In this document: in pieces, positions 35,971-43,952 of the stretch
Layout: every line of letters begins with the position of its first letter
How positions within the stretch are numbered: position 1 is the stretch's first letter
Assembly: GCA_045543555.1 (NCBI GenBank)
Contig: JAZQMQ010000024.1
Span: 177,812-241,811, forward strand
Length of the DNA: 64,000 nucleotides
Direction: 5' to 3'
From: Colimorpha_A sp045543555
GTDB lineage: Bacteria; Bacillota; Clostridia; Oscillospirales; CAG-272
Notes under the pieces: model-generated
Seen by the model: only the letters and a program-made list of their open reading frames with translations
The model's database searches: none
Told to the model about the DNA's origin: nothing
Translations under genes and position numbers: made by a program

Positions 35971-37056
35971 TTAAGAACATAGTTCTAAAATGGAATCAAT
36001 TATTTTGTGTGCATCATCGTATCTTAAATTCTTGGTAGGTGACTTAAAAATTCCAATTAAGTACGTTGAGCCATTAATTTCTGCACTAATATAGAGGCAG
36101 TAGTTATCAGTTAATGATCCTGTTTTAAGACCGGTTACGTAGGGAGAGTAATAGTTATCCTCGGGATTAATGAGCCTGTTAGTGTTATTCCATGTTATTG
36201 TATGTCCGCTTGCATATTTAACTTTTTCACTTACGATTTTTGAATACTCTGTTATCAGGTCGCATTTGAGCGCGTTTTTTCCTATAATGATCAAATCATT
36301 TACAGACGTATAATGTTCCTCTCCTGCTAGTCCGTCGGGGACAGTAAATACTGTGTCAGTACATCCTAAAGATTTAGCATACTCATTCATCCCCTGTACA
36401 AATAATTGAACAGCGTCACTTCCGTTCATGTTTGGGTTGCCGCTTATATACCTGCCAACTCCTGCCGCAAGTGCATATGCAGCGTCGTTTCCTGAGGGGA
36501 GCATCATACCCTTGACAAGCTGAGCAACGGTAAGTCGATGATGCGTTTTTATGTACGCTATAGATGAACCCGTTCCAACCATTGAAAGCTCTTCAGCTTT
36601 AGGAGTTATCTCAAGATCATATGGAGCAATGCTTAGGGCATATTGGATAGTTAATAGTTTTGTTATAGATGCAGGAATGATTTTTTGAACGTTACCTTTG
36701 ATAGAAATAACCTCTCCTGCAGTAACATTATATACAAAGGCTGTTTCAGCTGATATTAAATCAAGATCCAATATTGTCGTTTCCGGCAAAGTAGTCTGAA
36801 TTTCTGTGGTAACAGTTATCTCGGTATCAGGGGATGTTGTAATTATCGGAGTTGTATGCGGTTCTGTTGTTAAAGGTGTACTTATGCTCTCTGAAGTATG
36901 AGATTCGGTAGATGATTCAGTTGTGATATCAAACGGTTCTGTTGTTGTAATATCATTTGTTATTTCGGAATCAGTACGATTGATATATCCAAAATCGAAA
37001 GTACAAGATGATAACAGAAGAATTGTCAGTAATAATATAATTAAGCGTAGCTTCAT
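35971..37056 (-). CDS. Lipoprotein serine-type D-alanyl-D-alanine carboxypeptidase (S11, DacA/DacF family)
   Basis: A 361-residue penicillin-binding protein that trims the D-Ala end of peptidoglycan stem peptides. The N-terminus has a lipoprotein signal with lipobox LSSC (Cys about 18). A Thr/Ser/Pro-rich linker of about 70 residues then lifts the enzyme from the membrane. The active-site motifs are SITK (Ser near 130), SGN (near 185) and KTG (near 310). The C-terminal beta-sandwich typical of PBP5 appears to be absent. It is monocistronic with its own promoter. Confidence 0.92.
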   Translation of the reverse strand: MKLRLIILLLTILLLSSCTFDFGYINRTDSEITNDITTTEPFDITTESSTESHTSESISTPLTTEPHTTPIITTSPDTEITVTTEIQTTLPETTILDLDLISAETAFVYNVTAGEVISIKGNVQKIIPASITKLLTIQYALSIAPYDLEITPKAEELSMVGTGSSIAYIKTHHRLTVAQLVKGMMLPSGNDAAYALAAGVGRYISGNPNMNGSDAVQLFVQGMNEYAKSLGCTDTVFTVPDGLAGEEHYTSVNDLIIIGKNALKCDLITEYSKIVSEKVKYASGHTITWNNTNRLINPEDNYYSPYVTGLKTGSLTDNYCLYISAEINGSTYLIGIFKSPTKNLRYDDAHKIIDSILELCS

Positions 37057-37086
37057 AAAATTTTACTCCATATTTTATCATAAATT

Positions 37087-37115
37087 AGTATAACAAAATA
37101 ACGCCTTTAAGTCAA
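37087..37115 (-). promoter_or_regulatory. Promoter of the D-Ala-D-Ala carboxypeptidase gene
   Basis: Minus-strand TTGACT (37115-37110), 17-base spacer, TATACT (37092-37087). Confidence 0.75.
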
Positions 37116-37125
37116 TATTATTATC

Positions 37126-37154
37126 TTGCAAATTGTTGATTAAGATGATATAAT
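37126..37154 (+). promoter_or_regulatory. Promoter of the zinc-ribbon gene and pepD
   Basis: TTGCAA (37126-37131), 17-base spacer, TATAAT (37149-37154), divergent from the carboxypeptidase promoter. Confidence 0.7.
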
Positions 37155-37186
37155 ATATATATAAGTAATTTTATACGGAGAAAATT

Positions 37187-37537
37187 ATGAAGATTTGTAA
37201 TAAATGCTTGGCGGAAGAACATAATAGTGCTTGTCCTCTATGCGGGAAAAGCAAGTTTTTAAGAGATGCTAAAGATAATGATTGCATATATCTTACAATG
37301 TCAAACGTACTTTTTTCAAGAATGATAGAAGATGCTCTTGATGATGCTAACATCAAATATTTGAGAAAAAGCGATCAAGGATCTGCTGTTTCTCTTTATA
37401 TAGGTCATGCTAATGAAACTTATAAGTATTACGTGTTGTTGAATGATTTCAATAAAGCAAAAGAAATAATTGCGTGCTTACCTTCAGATGTTTCGGATGA
37501 AGAGCTTGAATCTTATATAGATGATATGGAGGACTGA
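37187..37537 (+). CDS. Small zinc-ribbon protein of unknown function
   Basis: A 116-residue protein. Residues 4-19 form a CxxC-x10-CxxC zinc ribbon (CNKCLAEEHNSACPLC). The rest (SRMIEDALDDANIKYLRKS, LYIGHANETYKYYVLLNDFNKAKEII) resembles the DUF2007 alpha/beta fold seen in bacterial signal-transduction-like proteins, but I would not press that. It sits 2 bases before pepD and shares its promoter. No function is assigned. Confidence 0.7.
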   Translation: MKICNKCLAEEHNSACPLCGKSKFLRDAKDNDCIYLTMSNVLFSRMIEDALDDANIKYLRKSDQGSAVSLYIGHANETYKYYVLLNDFNKAKEIIACLPSDVSDEELESYIDDMED

Positions 37538-37539
37538 AG

Positions 37540-38997
37540 ATGGACTATGTTATAAATGGATATTATCCTGAAAAGCTTTTTAATTATTTTGAAGAGATTT
37601 CAGCAATACCAAGAGGATCAGGAAACGAAAAGGGAATTGCTGATTATATTGAGGCATTTGCAAAAAAAAGAGGTCTTTTCTGTGTAAGAGATGAGCTCAA
37701 TAACGTTTTTATAAGAAAAAATGCAACTGAAGGATATGATAATGAAACCCCAATAATGCTTCAGGGTCATACAGATATGGTATGTGAGCAGAATGAGGGC
37801 ACCGGCCATGATTTTGATAACGATGGTCTTGATTTGTATATAGAAAACGGATGGCTTAAGGCAAAAGGAACTACCCTTGGTGGTGATGATGGAGTTGCGG
37901 TAGCTATTATGCTCTGCATTCTTGATAATAACTCACTTTGTCATCCTGTAATTGAGTGCCTGTTTACAACAGGCGAGGAAACCGGTCTTTACGGCGCTAC
38001 AGGATTTGATTACTCTGTGGTAACATCTCAAAAGCTTATTAATCTTGACTCCGAGGAAGAAGGTGTAGCCACAATAAGCTGTGCAGGCGGAATTGATATT
38101 GGTTTTACTATTAAGACAGATCGTGTGCCTATTCCTAACTTTGCACGTCCACTTATGATTGAGCTTTCAGGACTCACCGGAGGACATTCAGGTGCTGAGA
38201 TCCATCTCCAGCGGGGTAACGCCAATATTCTGATGTCAAAAATTCTTAATATCCTTTACGAAAAGCACCCATTTACACTCGTTACCGTTAGCGGCGGTAC
38301 TAGAGGAAATGCAATTCCGAGAGAGGCAAAGGCTGTTATATTTACTGATGAGCCTGAAGAAGCTGAAGAAACCCTTAAATCCCTTATTCCCACGGTAAAA
38401 TCGTGGCTTCCCAAAGAGGATAAGCGCTTTAAGCTGAAGGTAGGCAAGGCAAGGGGCGAATATAAAGATATGCTCACATTTGCAGATACCGTTAAATATC
38501 TGACACTTACTACTCTTATGCCAGACGGTGTTATCGCAATGATGAACGGTATGTCGAATATGGTAGAGACCTCAAATAACCTCGGTGTTGTCAAGGATAA
38601 CAGGGAAGACGGTATTGCATTTACCTATCACGGACGCTCCTCATCCGACAGTAAGACCGATAATCTTGAGATAACTGCAAAGAGACTTGCAAAGGCACTC
38701 GATATCGATTTAAATCTCAACGGCAGATATTCGGGTTGGCCAATGAAGGACGGTTCAAAGCTCGCCGAGCAGTACTGTAAGGCGGTTAAGACCGTTTGCG
38801 GTGAAAACGCTAATCCAAGACTTGCAGCGATCCACGCAGGACTTGAATGCGGAATCATCTGCTCTCACGTCGAAGGAATGGACGCGATTTCCATAGGACC
38901 CGAGCTTAAAGGAATCCACGCCCCCGGCGAAGCACTTGAGCTTTCTTCTATGGAGCGACTTTATAGCATCGTTTGTGAACTTATAGCAATGAAATGA
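37540..38997 (+). CDS. pepD: Aminoacyl-histidine dipeptidase PepD (M20/M28 metallopeptidase)
   Basis: A 485-residue cytosolic dinuclear zinc dipeptidase (carnosinase-type) that cleaves Xaa-His and other dipeptides. The metal ligands are in QGHTDMV (His near 77), GGDDGVA, TGEETGLYG and NLDSEEEG. The lid-dimerisation domain includes SGLTGGHSGAEIHLQRGNAN, and GLECGIICSH lies near the end. Length is typical. Codon choice shifts from AT-rich in the first third to GC-rich in the last third, continuing into prfC. A hairpin terminator follows. Confidence 0.95.
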   Translation: MDYVINGYYPEKLFNYFEEISAIPRGSGNEKGIADYIEAFAKKRGLFCVRDELNNVFIRKNATEGYDNETPIMLQGHTDMVCEQNEGTGHDFDNDGLDLYIENGWLKAKGTTLGGDDGVAVAIMLCILDNNSLCHPVIECLFTTGEETGLYGATGFDYSVVTSQKLINLDSEEEGVATISCAGGIDIGFTIKTDRVPIPNFARPLMIELSGLTGGHSGAEIHLQRGNANILMSKILNILYEKHPFTLVTVSGGTRGNAIPREAKAVIFTDEPEEAEETLKSLIPTVKSWLPKEDKRFKLKVGKARGEYKDMLTFADTVKYLTLTTLMPDGVIAMMNGMSNMVETSNNLGVVKDNREDGIAFTYHGRSSSDSKTDNLEITAKRLAKALDIDLNLNGRYSGWPMKDGSKLAEQYCKAVKTVCGENANPRLAAIHAGLECGIICSHVEGMDAISIGPELKGIHAPGEALELSSMERLYSIVCELIAMK

Positions 38998-39002
38998 ATT
39001 TT

Positions 39003-39035
39003 GAAAGCGGTATTTTCTACCGCTTTCTTTATTTT
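39003..39035 (+). terminator. Terminator after pepD
   Basis: Stem GAAAGCGGTA (39003-39012) with TACCGCTTTC (39018-39027), then a T-rich tract. Confidence 0.85.
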
Positions 39036-39050
39036 ATTTTTAAATAACAG

Positions 39051-39079
39051 TTGAAATAATTGTCAGTTCGTGTTACAAT
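39051..39079 (+). promoter_or_regulatory. Promoter of prfC
   Basis: TTGAAA (39051-39056), 17-base spacer, TACAAT (39074-39079). Confidence 0.7.
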
Positions 39080-39114
39080 AACTCTGTATGAAAATCAGAA
39101 AAGGATAAAATAAA

Positions 39115-40695
39115 ATGCAGCTTCAGAACGAGATAACCAGACGTCGTACGTTTGCGATAATTTCGCATCCCGACGCAGGTAAAACAACACTCACAGAAAA
39201 GCTCCTTCTTTACGGAGGCGCAATACAGACCGCCGGCTCTGTTAAGGGTAAGGCTTCCGACCGTCACGCCGTTTCCGACTGGATGGAAATGGAGAAGAAG
39301 AGAGGTATTTCCATCACTTCTTCGGTAATGCAGTTTGAATACGAGGGCTATTGCATCAACATCCTCGACACCCCGGGACATCAGGACTTCTCCGAGGATA
39401 CCTACAGAACACTTATGGCGGCAGACAGTGCCGTAATGGTAATTGACGCCGCAAAGGGTATCGAGCCGCAGACAAGAAAGCTTTTCAAGGTCTGCGCTAT
39501 GAGAAATATACCCATTTTCACCTTTATAAACAAGCTCGACCACGAAGCTCGCGACCCATTCGATCTTATCGACGAGCTTGAGACCGAGTTCGGAATCGGC
39601 ACCTACCCTATGAACTGGCCCATCGGCTGCGGAGTAGGCTTCAAGGGCGTTTACGACAGAGAAAAGAAACGCGTCCTTTCTTACGCCGACGCTCACAAAG
39701 GTAGGGATCGCCTTGCATCCATTCCTTGCGATATTACCGACACCGAAAAGCTTGATTCTCTTATAGGTATATACGATAGAGAGACATTGACCGAGCAGGT
39801 TGAGCTACTTGACGGTGCTTGCTTTGATTTTGATCTCGAAAAGGTGAGATCAGGTAAGCTTTCGCCGGTATTCTTTGGCTCTGCTCTCAATAACTTTGGA
39901 GTTGAGACGTTCCTTCAAAACTTCCTCAGGCTCACCACTACGCCCCTTCCAAGGAAGGCTGTTGAGGCAACGATTGATCCCTGCGACGAGCGTTTTTCTG
40001 CATTCGTTTTCAAGATCCAGGCTAATATGAACAAGGCACACCGTGATAGAATCGCTTTTATGCGAATAGTTTCGGGTAAATTTGAGAGAAATAACGAGTA
40101 CATTCACGTTCAAGAGGGAAAGATGATAAAGCTTTCACAGCCTCAGCAGATGATGGCGCAGGAGCGCTCCATCGTAGATGAGGCATATGCGGGTGATATT
40201 ATCGGTGTATTTGATCCAGGTATCTTCTCCATTGGCGACACCATATGCGAGAAGGGAATGGGCATTACATTTGAGGGAATACCTAATTTTGCCCCCGAAT
40301 GCTTTGCTGTCGTCGAGCAGATAGACAGCATGAAACGTAAGCAGTTTGCCAAGGGCGTTAATCAGATAGCACAAGAGGGTGCGATCAGAATATTCTTCGA
40401 GCCTAATTCCGGTATGGAACGAGTTTACGTCGGCGTTGTCGGACAGCTTCAGTTTGATGTTCTTGAATCCAGAATGAAGAACGAGTACGGCGTTGAGTAC
40501 CGTCAGTACGCACAGCCCTATACTCTTATCAAAAAGATTCCGGAATGTGTCGACCCATCGAAGCTTTATCTATATGAGGTGAAATGGGTTCAGGACGTCA
40601 GAGGTAAAAACTATCTTCTCTTTACAAGCGAATGGAGTCTCAGGTATACTTTAGAGCACAATGAGGGACTTGAGCTTGAGGAATACGGTACTTGA
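39115..40695 (+). CDS. prfC: Peptide chain release factor 3
   Basis: A 526-residue class II translational GTPase that recycles RF1 and RF2 from the ribosome. G1 SHPDAGKTTLTEKLL is at residues about 16-30, the switch KRGISITSSV near 60, G3 DTPGHQDF near 85 and G4 NKLD near 140. The C-terminal RF3 domain has the conserved QFDVLESRMKNEYGVEY. Length matches RF3. The first 200 codons are markedly GC-rich. A weak AAGGAT ribosome binding site precedes the ATG. Confidence 0.97.
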   Translation: MQLQNEITRRRTFAIISHPDAGKTTLTEKLLLYGGAIQTAGSVKGKASDRHAVSDWMEMEKKRGISITSSVMQFEYEGYCINILDTPGHQDFSEDTYRTLMAADSAVMVIDAAKGIEPQTRKLFKVCAMRNIPIFTFINKLDHEARDPFDLIDELETEFGIGTYPMNWPIGCGVGFKGVYDREKKRVLSYADAHKGRDRLASIPCDITDTEKLDSLIGIYDRETLTEQVELLDGACFDFDLEKVRSGKLSPVFFGSALNNFGVETFLQNFLRLTTTPLPRKAVEATIDPCDERFSAFVFKIQANMNKAHRDRIAFMRIVSGKFERNNEYIHVQEGKMIKLSQPQQMMAQERSIVDEAYAGDIIGVFDPGIFSIGDTICEKGMGITFEGIPNFAPECFAVVEQIDSMKRKQFAKGVNQIAQEGAIRIFFEPNSGMERVYVGVVGQLQFDVLESRMKNEYGVEYRQYAQPYTLIKKIPECVDPSKLYLYEVKWVQDVRGKNYLLFTSEWSLRYTLEHNEGLELEEYGT

Positions 40696-40725
40696 TTTGC
40701 CCGATAATATGGGCGAGGAGAAATA

Positions 40726-42114
40726 ATGTTTCGTAAGAATAATATTGATATGACGAAGGGACCCGTCTTTTCGTCACTTATCGCATATTCGCTCCCTTTA
40801 ATTTTTTCGGGAATTCTGCAGATATTCTTTAATGCCGCAGACCTTGCGGTCGTTGGAAATTTTGCGGGTAAAAACGCAACTATCGCAACCGCCGCAGTTG
40901 GTGCTACAGGCTCGTTTATCAGCCTTATAGTAAACACTGTAATGGGACTTTCTGCGGGTGTAAACGTTATTCTTGCAAGAGCAATTGGCGCTCAAGATAA
41001 AGATAAGACATCAAAAATCGTTCATACTGCAATTACAGTATCGCTCATTTGCGGAGTTATCGTGGGAATCATAGGTATAATTCTTTCCCCTATTGCAATG
41101 AAGCTGACTAATTGCCCCCGTGAATCATTTAGCCGCGCCGTAACCTACCTTATGATATATTTTGCAGGCTGTCCTGCTATATTTATATATAACTTTGGTA
41201 GTGCTATTTTGAGAACAAAAGGTGACACTAAAAGGCCTCTTAACTTTCTTATTATAGCTGGTATAGTTAACGTTGCTCTAAATTTGTTTTTTGTTACTTG
41301 TTGCGAGATGGATGCTGATGGAGTTGCTTTGGCAACAACAATTTCGCAGTGTTTAGCAGCTTTCCTTACTGTCAGATGTCTGATGCTTCAAAATGATTCT
41401 ACGCGCTTTATTTTCAAGAAGTCAAGAATTCACAAAGAAGAATTCTTGGGGATATTAAGATACGGATTGCCCAGTGGCCTTACAAATGCTATGTATAGCT
41501 TTGCTAACATTCAGATACAGTCTGCTATCAACGGATTTGGACCAAGCGCTGTAGCAGGAAATTCTGCAGTTTCGAGCCTTGAAGGATTTATAATGGCTGT
41601 TTACAGTGCAATGAATGCTTCGGCAATTGCATTTATCGGACAGAATATAGGCGCAGGCCAAAAGAAGCGAATCAAAAAGGTCATTCTTTACTGCTTCATT
41701 ATATCAATGGCTTCGTCCATTATAATGGGCTATGGTATTTACTTTATCGGTGAACCGTTTTATAAGATCTACGTACCAAAAGATCCAGAGGCAATAAGAA
41801 TTGCGGTCCTTAAGGGTGCAATTATGCTCACAACTTACTCAATGCTTGCTTTGTCACAAATGCTTGGAGCAGTTTCACAGGCTTTTGGATATGCTATGTC
41901 GATAACTACAATATCAGTAATAGGAATTTTCGGAATCAGAACCTTATGGATGAATACCGTATTCCCATACTTTAATAACCCTGTTGGCTGTGATGCAGGA
42001 CTTAAAGCTGTATATTGGTGTTATCCTGCTTCTTGGTTACTGATAGCTATAGCAAATGGAGTGGTTTTCTTTTATGCTTATAATCGCTATATGAAGAAGG
42101 GACTTGTTAAATAA
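40726..42114 (+). CDS. MATE family efflux transporter
   Basis: A 462-residue membrane protein with about 12 hydrophobic helices arranged as two similar halves, as in MATE cation-coupled exporters. The start reads DMTKGPVFSSLIAYSLPLI, a typical N-terminus for clostridial MATE proteins. FNAADLAVVGNFAG and the second-half counterpart SFANIQIQSAINGFGPSAVAGNSA are the paired core motifs. GAGGAGA lies 6-7 bases before the start. It abuts the next gene with a one-base overlap. Substrate unknown. Confidence 0.92.
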   Translation: MFRKNNIDMTKGPVFSSLIAYSLPLIFSGILQIFFNAADLAVVGNFAGKNATIATAAVGATGSFISLIVNTVMGLSAGVNVILARAIGAQDKDKTSKIVHTAITVSLICGVIVGIIGIILSPIAMKLTNCPRESFSRAVTYLMIYFAGCPAIFIYNFGSAILRTKGDTKRPLNFLIIAGIVNVALNLFFVTCCEMDADGVALATTISQCLAAFLTVRCLMLQNDSTRFIFKKSRIHKEEFLGILRYGLPSGLTNAMYSFANIQIQSAINGFGPSAVAGNSAVSSLEGFIMAVYSAMNASAIAFIGQNIGAGQKKRIKKVILYCFIISMASSIIMGYGIYFIGEPFYKIYVPKDPEAIRIAVLKGAIMLTTYSMLALSQMLGAVSQAFGYAMSITTISVIGIFGIRTLWMNTVFPYFNNPVGCDAGLKAVYWCYPASWLLIAIANGVVFFYAYNRYMKKGLVK

Positions 42115-42971
42115 TGAGCCTTCAGAGTGGTTCGTTTAAAAAAGCGTATTTTGAAATAACAAACGTTTGTAATGCAAATTGTGGTTTTTGTCCTAAAACA
42201 AAAAGATTTCCGCGCTTTGTGTCGGAAAGTGAATTTGATTTAATTACCGATAAGCTTGCAGGCAGAGTAGAATATTTGTATTTTCACCTTATGGGAGAAC
42301 CGCTGCTTCATCCCAATGTACGAGAATTTGCCTTAAAAGCACATAACAAGGGCTATAAAACGATGATAACGTCAAACGGCATTCTTGCTCAAGATAACGG
42401 TATACCTCTTGTTACAGAAGGTAATATATCAAAAATCAGTATATCTCTTCATTCCTTTGAATCCAATTCATTTAATATGTCGCTTGGCGACTATTTAGAC
42501 GGTTGTATTGAGCTATCAAGGGTGTGCGCAGAGCATCATACAGTGTGTGCGCTGCGACTTTGGAATAAGGGCTACAATGATTCTCTTAACGGTCAGGTAA
42601 TTGAACGTCTGAAGCGAACGTATATCGAATCGTGGAATGAGATAAGAAGCGGATATAAGCTATCTGAATATGTGTTCCTTGAGTACGGAGATCATTTTGA
42701 GTGGCCCGATGCAAACAATACTGGAATTTGCAACGACGTTCTATTCTGCCACGGTCTTCGTAATCAGATCGGAATACTTTGCGACGGAACGGTTGTCCCT
42801 TGCTGTCTTGACAGTAACGGTAGCATTCCTCTCGGTAATTTGTTGACTGATGATCTTGATACTATACTATCATGTGACAGAGCCAAAGCGATGTACGATG
42901 GATTTTCTTCGCACACTCCTGTTGAGGAGTTATGTAAGAGCTGCGGATATGCCAAAAGATTCTCAACATAA
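42114..42971 (+). CDS. Radical SAM protein with SPASM-like C-terminus
   Basis: A 285-residue protein. The radical SAM cluster CNANCGFC (C-x3-C-x2-C) is at residues about 18-25, with MGEPLLHPN as the GGE-like motif and a TIM-barrel region following. The C-terminal third has cysteines in GILCDGTVVPCCLDSNG and LCKSCGY, a SPASM-type auxiliary cluster. Such proteins modify peptides or act as small-molecule enzymes. No precursor peptide gene is visible beside it. It overlaps the MATE gene and may be co-transcribed, so a modified product exported by the MATE pump is possible but speculative. Confidence 0.85.
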   Translation: MSLQSGSFKKAYFEITNVCNANCGFCPKTKRFPRFVSESEFDLITDKLAGRVEYLYFHLMGEPLLHPNVREFALKAHNKGYKTMITSNGILAQDNGIPLVTEGNISKISISLHSFESNSFNMSLGDYLDGCIELSRVCAEHHTVCALRLWNKGYNDSLNGQVIERLKRTYIESWNEIRSGYKLSEYVFLEYGDHFEWPDANNTGICNDVLFCHGLRNQIGILCDGTVVPCCLDSNGSIPLGNLLTDDLDTILSCDRAKAMYDGFSSHTPVEELCKSCGYAKRFST

Positions 42972-42975
42972 ATAT

Positions 42976-43009
42976 AACACCCCTTCCGTTTTTGGAAGGG
43001 GTGTTTTGC
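42976..43009. terminator. Terminator between the radical SAM gene and thiT
   Basis: Stem AACACCCCTTCC (42976-42987) with GGAAGGGGTGTT (42994-43005), short T-rich loop and T-run. It faces both convergent genes. Confidence 0.85.
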
Positions 43010-43024
43010 CGCGCCTTGATAGTA

Positions 43025-43684
43025 TCAGGAAATGGTTTCGTTAAGCTTTGGAATTTTGCTTATAACAAATGCAAGTGTAACTGTTATTATCATTTCAGGG
43101 ATCATATACAGAGCGTTGTAGAAAAGTGAATACATACAGCTGAGCATCTGACCATTGAACTCCGAAACGAACCAAACGCCAATTTTACCGCTTGTGATAC
43201 TGTCGAAATCTTCAAAGAAATATTTTGCCCATGCGCCCCAAAGTATCCAGCCCGATATGAAATGCATTACAAATCGTCCAAATGTGCCAACAAGTGCACC
43301 GAGCGCAAGGGATCTTCCGGGCTTTTCTTTATTTCTGAACAGTCCCGCAAGTCCAACTATGGAAAAAGCAAAGAAATAGTCGAGAAGCACCATAATAACT
43401 GCAAGATACCATTTCATTTGGTCATCTCCGGGCAGAAATGCTGCAGAGATTGTACCTCCTCCAAGGAGCATCTGGACAATACTGTAAATAATTGAAGATA
43501 GAACACCCCATTTAATCCCGTGACGGTAACCGATTATAACCAGAGGCAGCATAGATGCCGCTGTGACGCTTCCGCCCCAGGGCATTTCATATAGCTTGAT
43601 AAGTGAAAGTATAGTGCCAAGCGCGACGAGAATTGAGCACTCAACAAGAGCTTTTGTTTTGTTAGTGATTGTGTTTTTTGACAT
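43025..43684 (-). CDS. thiT: Thiamine transporter ThiT (ECF S component)
   Basis: A 219-residue membrane protein with about six helices that binds thiamine and works with the shared ECF module (EcfA/A'/T, not in this window). The start at 43684 has GGAGG 8 bases upstream and is preferred to an in-frame ATG 15 bases before. Family blocks are MPWGGSVTAASMLPLVIIGYRHG, GGGTISAAFLPGD, HFISGWILWGAWAKYFF and NALYMIPEMIIT. A TPP riboswitch and an intrinsic terminator in its leader confirm the substrate as thiamine or a related compound. Confidence 0.93.
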   Translation of the reverse strand: MSKNTITNKTKALVECSILVALGTILSLIKLYEMPWGGSVTAASMLPLVIIGYRHGIKWGVLSSIIYSIVQMLLGGGTISAAFLPGDDQMKWYLAVIMVLLDYFFAFSIVGLAGLFRNKEKPGRSLALGALVGTFGRFVMHFISGWILWGAWAKYFFEDFDSITSGKIGVWFVSEFNGQMLSCMYSLFYNALYMIPEMIITVTLAFVISKIPKLNETIS

Positions 43685-43765
43685 AATATGAACCTCCATA
43701 TTTCGTTTTAGCGGACGATTAATTACAACGGAACATGGATCAAAATGGTTATACCGAAAATAAAA

Positions 43766-43791
43766 TACCTCTCTGACAAAGCAGAGAGGTA
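43766..43791 (-). terminator. Intrinsic terminator of the TPP riboswitch
   Basis: On the minus strand, TACCTCTCTG/CAGAGAGGTA form a 10-bp stem (43782-43791 and 43766-43775), followed by TTTTATTTT. It lies between the aptamer and thiT and should stop transcription when TPP is bound. Confidence 0.85.
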
Positions 43792-43823
43792 TAGTTTTAT
43801 CCGTCGGCGCGGCTTAACATAAT

Positions 43824-43902
43824 CTCCCTACGTTGGCATTACCCATATCAGGTTAAAGGGACAGCGGAAATCCGACATCTCAGCCTTAAAGGCGCCCCTG
43901 TC
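43824..43902 (-). promoter_or_regulatory. TPP riboswitch aptamer (THI element) controlling thiT
   Basis: Reading the minus strand, the THI-box blocks appear in order: ACAGGGGCGCC, GGCTGAGATG, CCCTTTAACCTGAT, then GGTAATGCCAACGTAGGGA. These are the conserved pyrimidine- and pyrophosphate-sensing elements. The aptamer lies about 140 bases upstream of the thiT start and is followed by the terminator hairpin, indicating transcriptional attenuation. Confidence 0.96.
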
Positions 43903-43920
43903 ATGTTCTATTGCGTTATT

Positions 43921-43949
43921 ATTGTATCACATTAATTAAGAGTTGTCAA
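43921..43949 (-). promoter_or_regulatory. Promoter of the TPP riboswitch and thiT
   Basis: Minus-strand TTGACA (43949-43944), 17-base spacer, TACAAT (43926-43921). The transcript would begin roughly 10 bases before the aptamer. Confidence 0.85.
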
Positions 43950-43952
43950 TAA

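Noticed and set aside
40726..42971. MATE plus radical SAM as a RiPP biosynthesis and export system
   Set aside because: No short precursor peptide ORF, recognition-element protein or peptidase was found beside the pair; the link is too weak.
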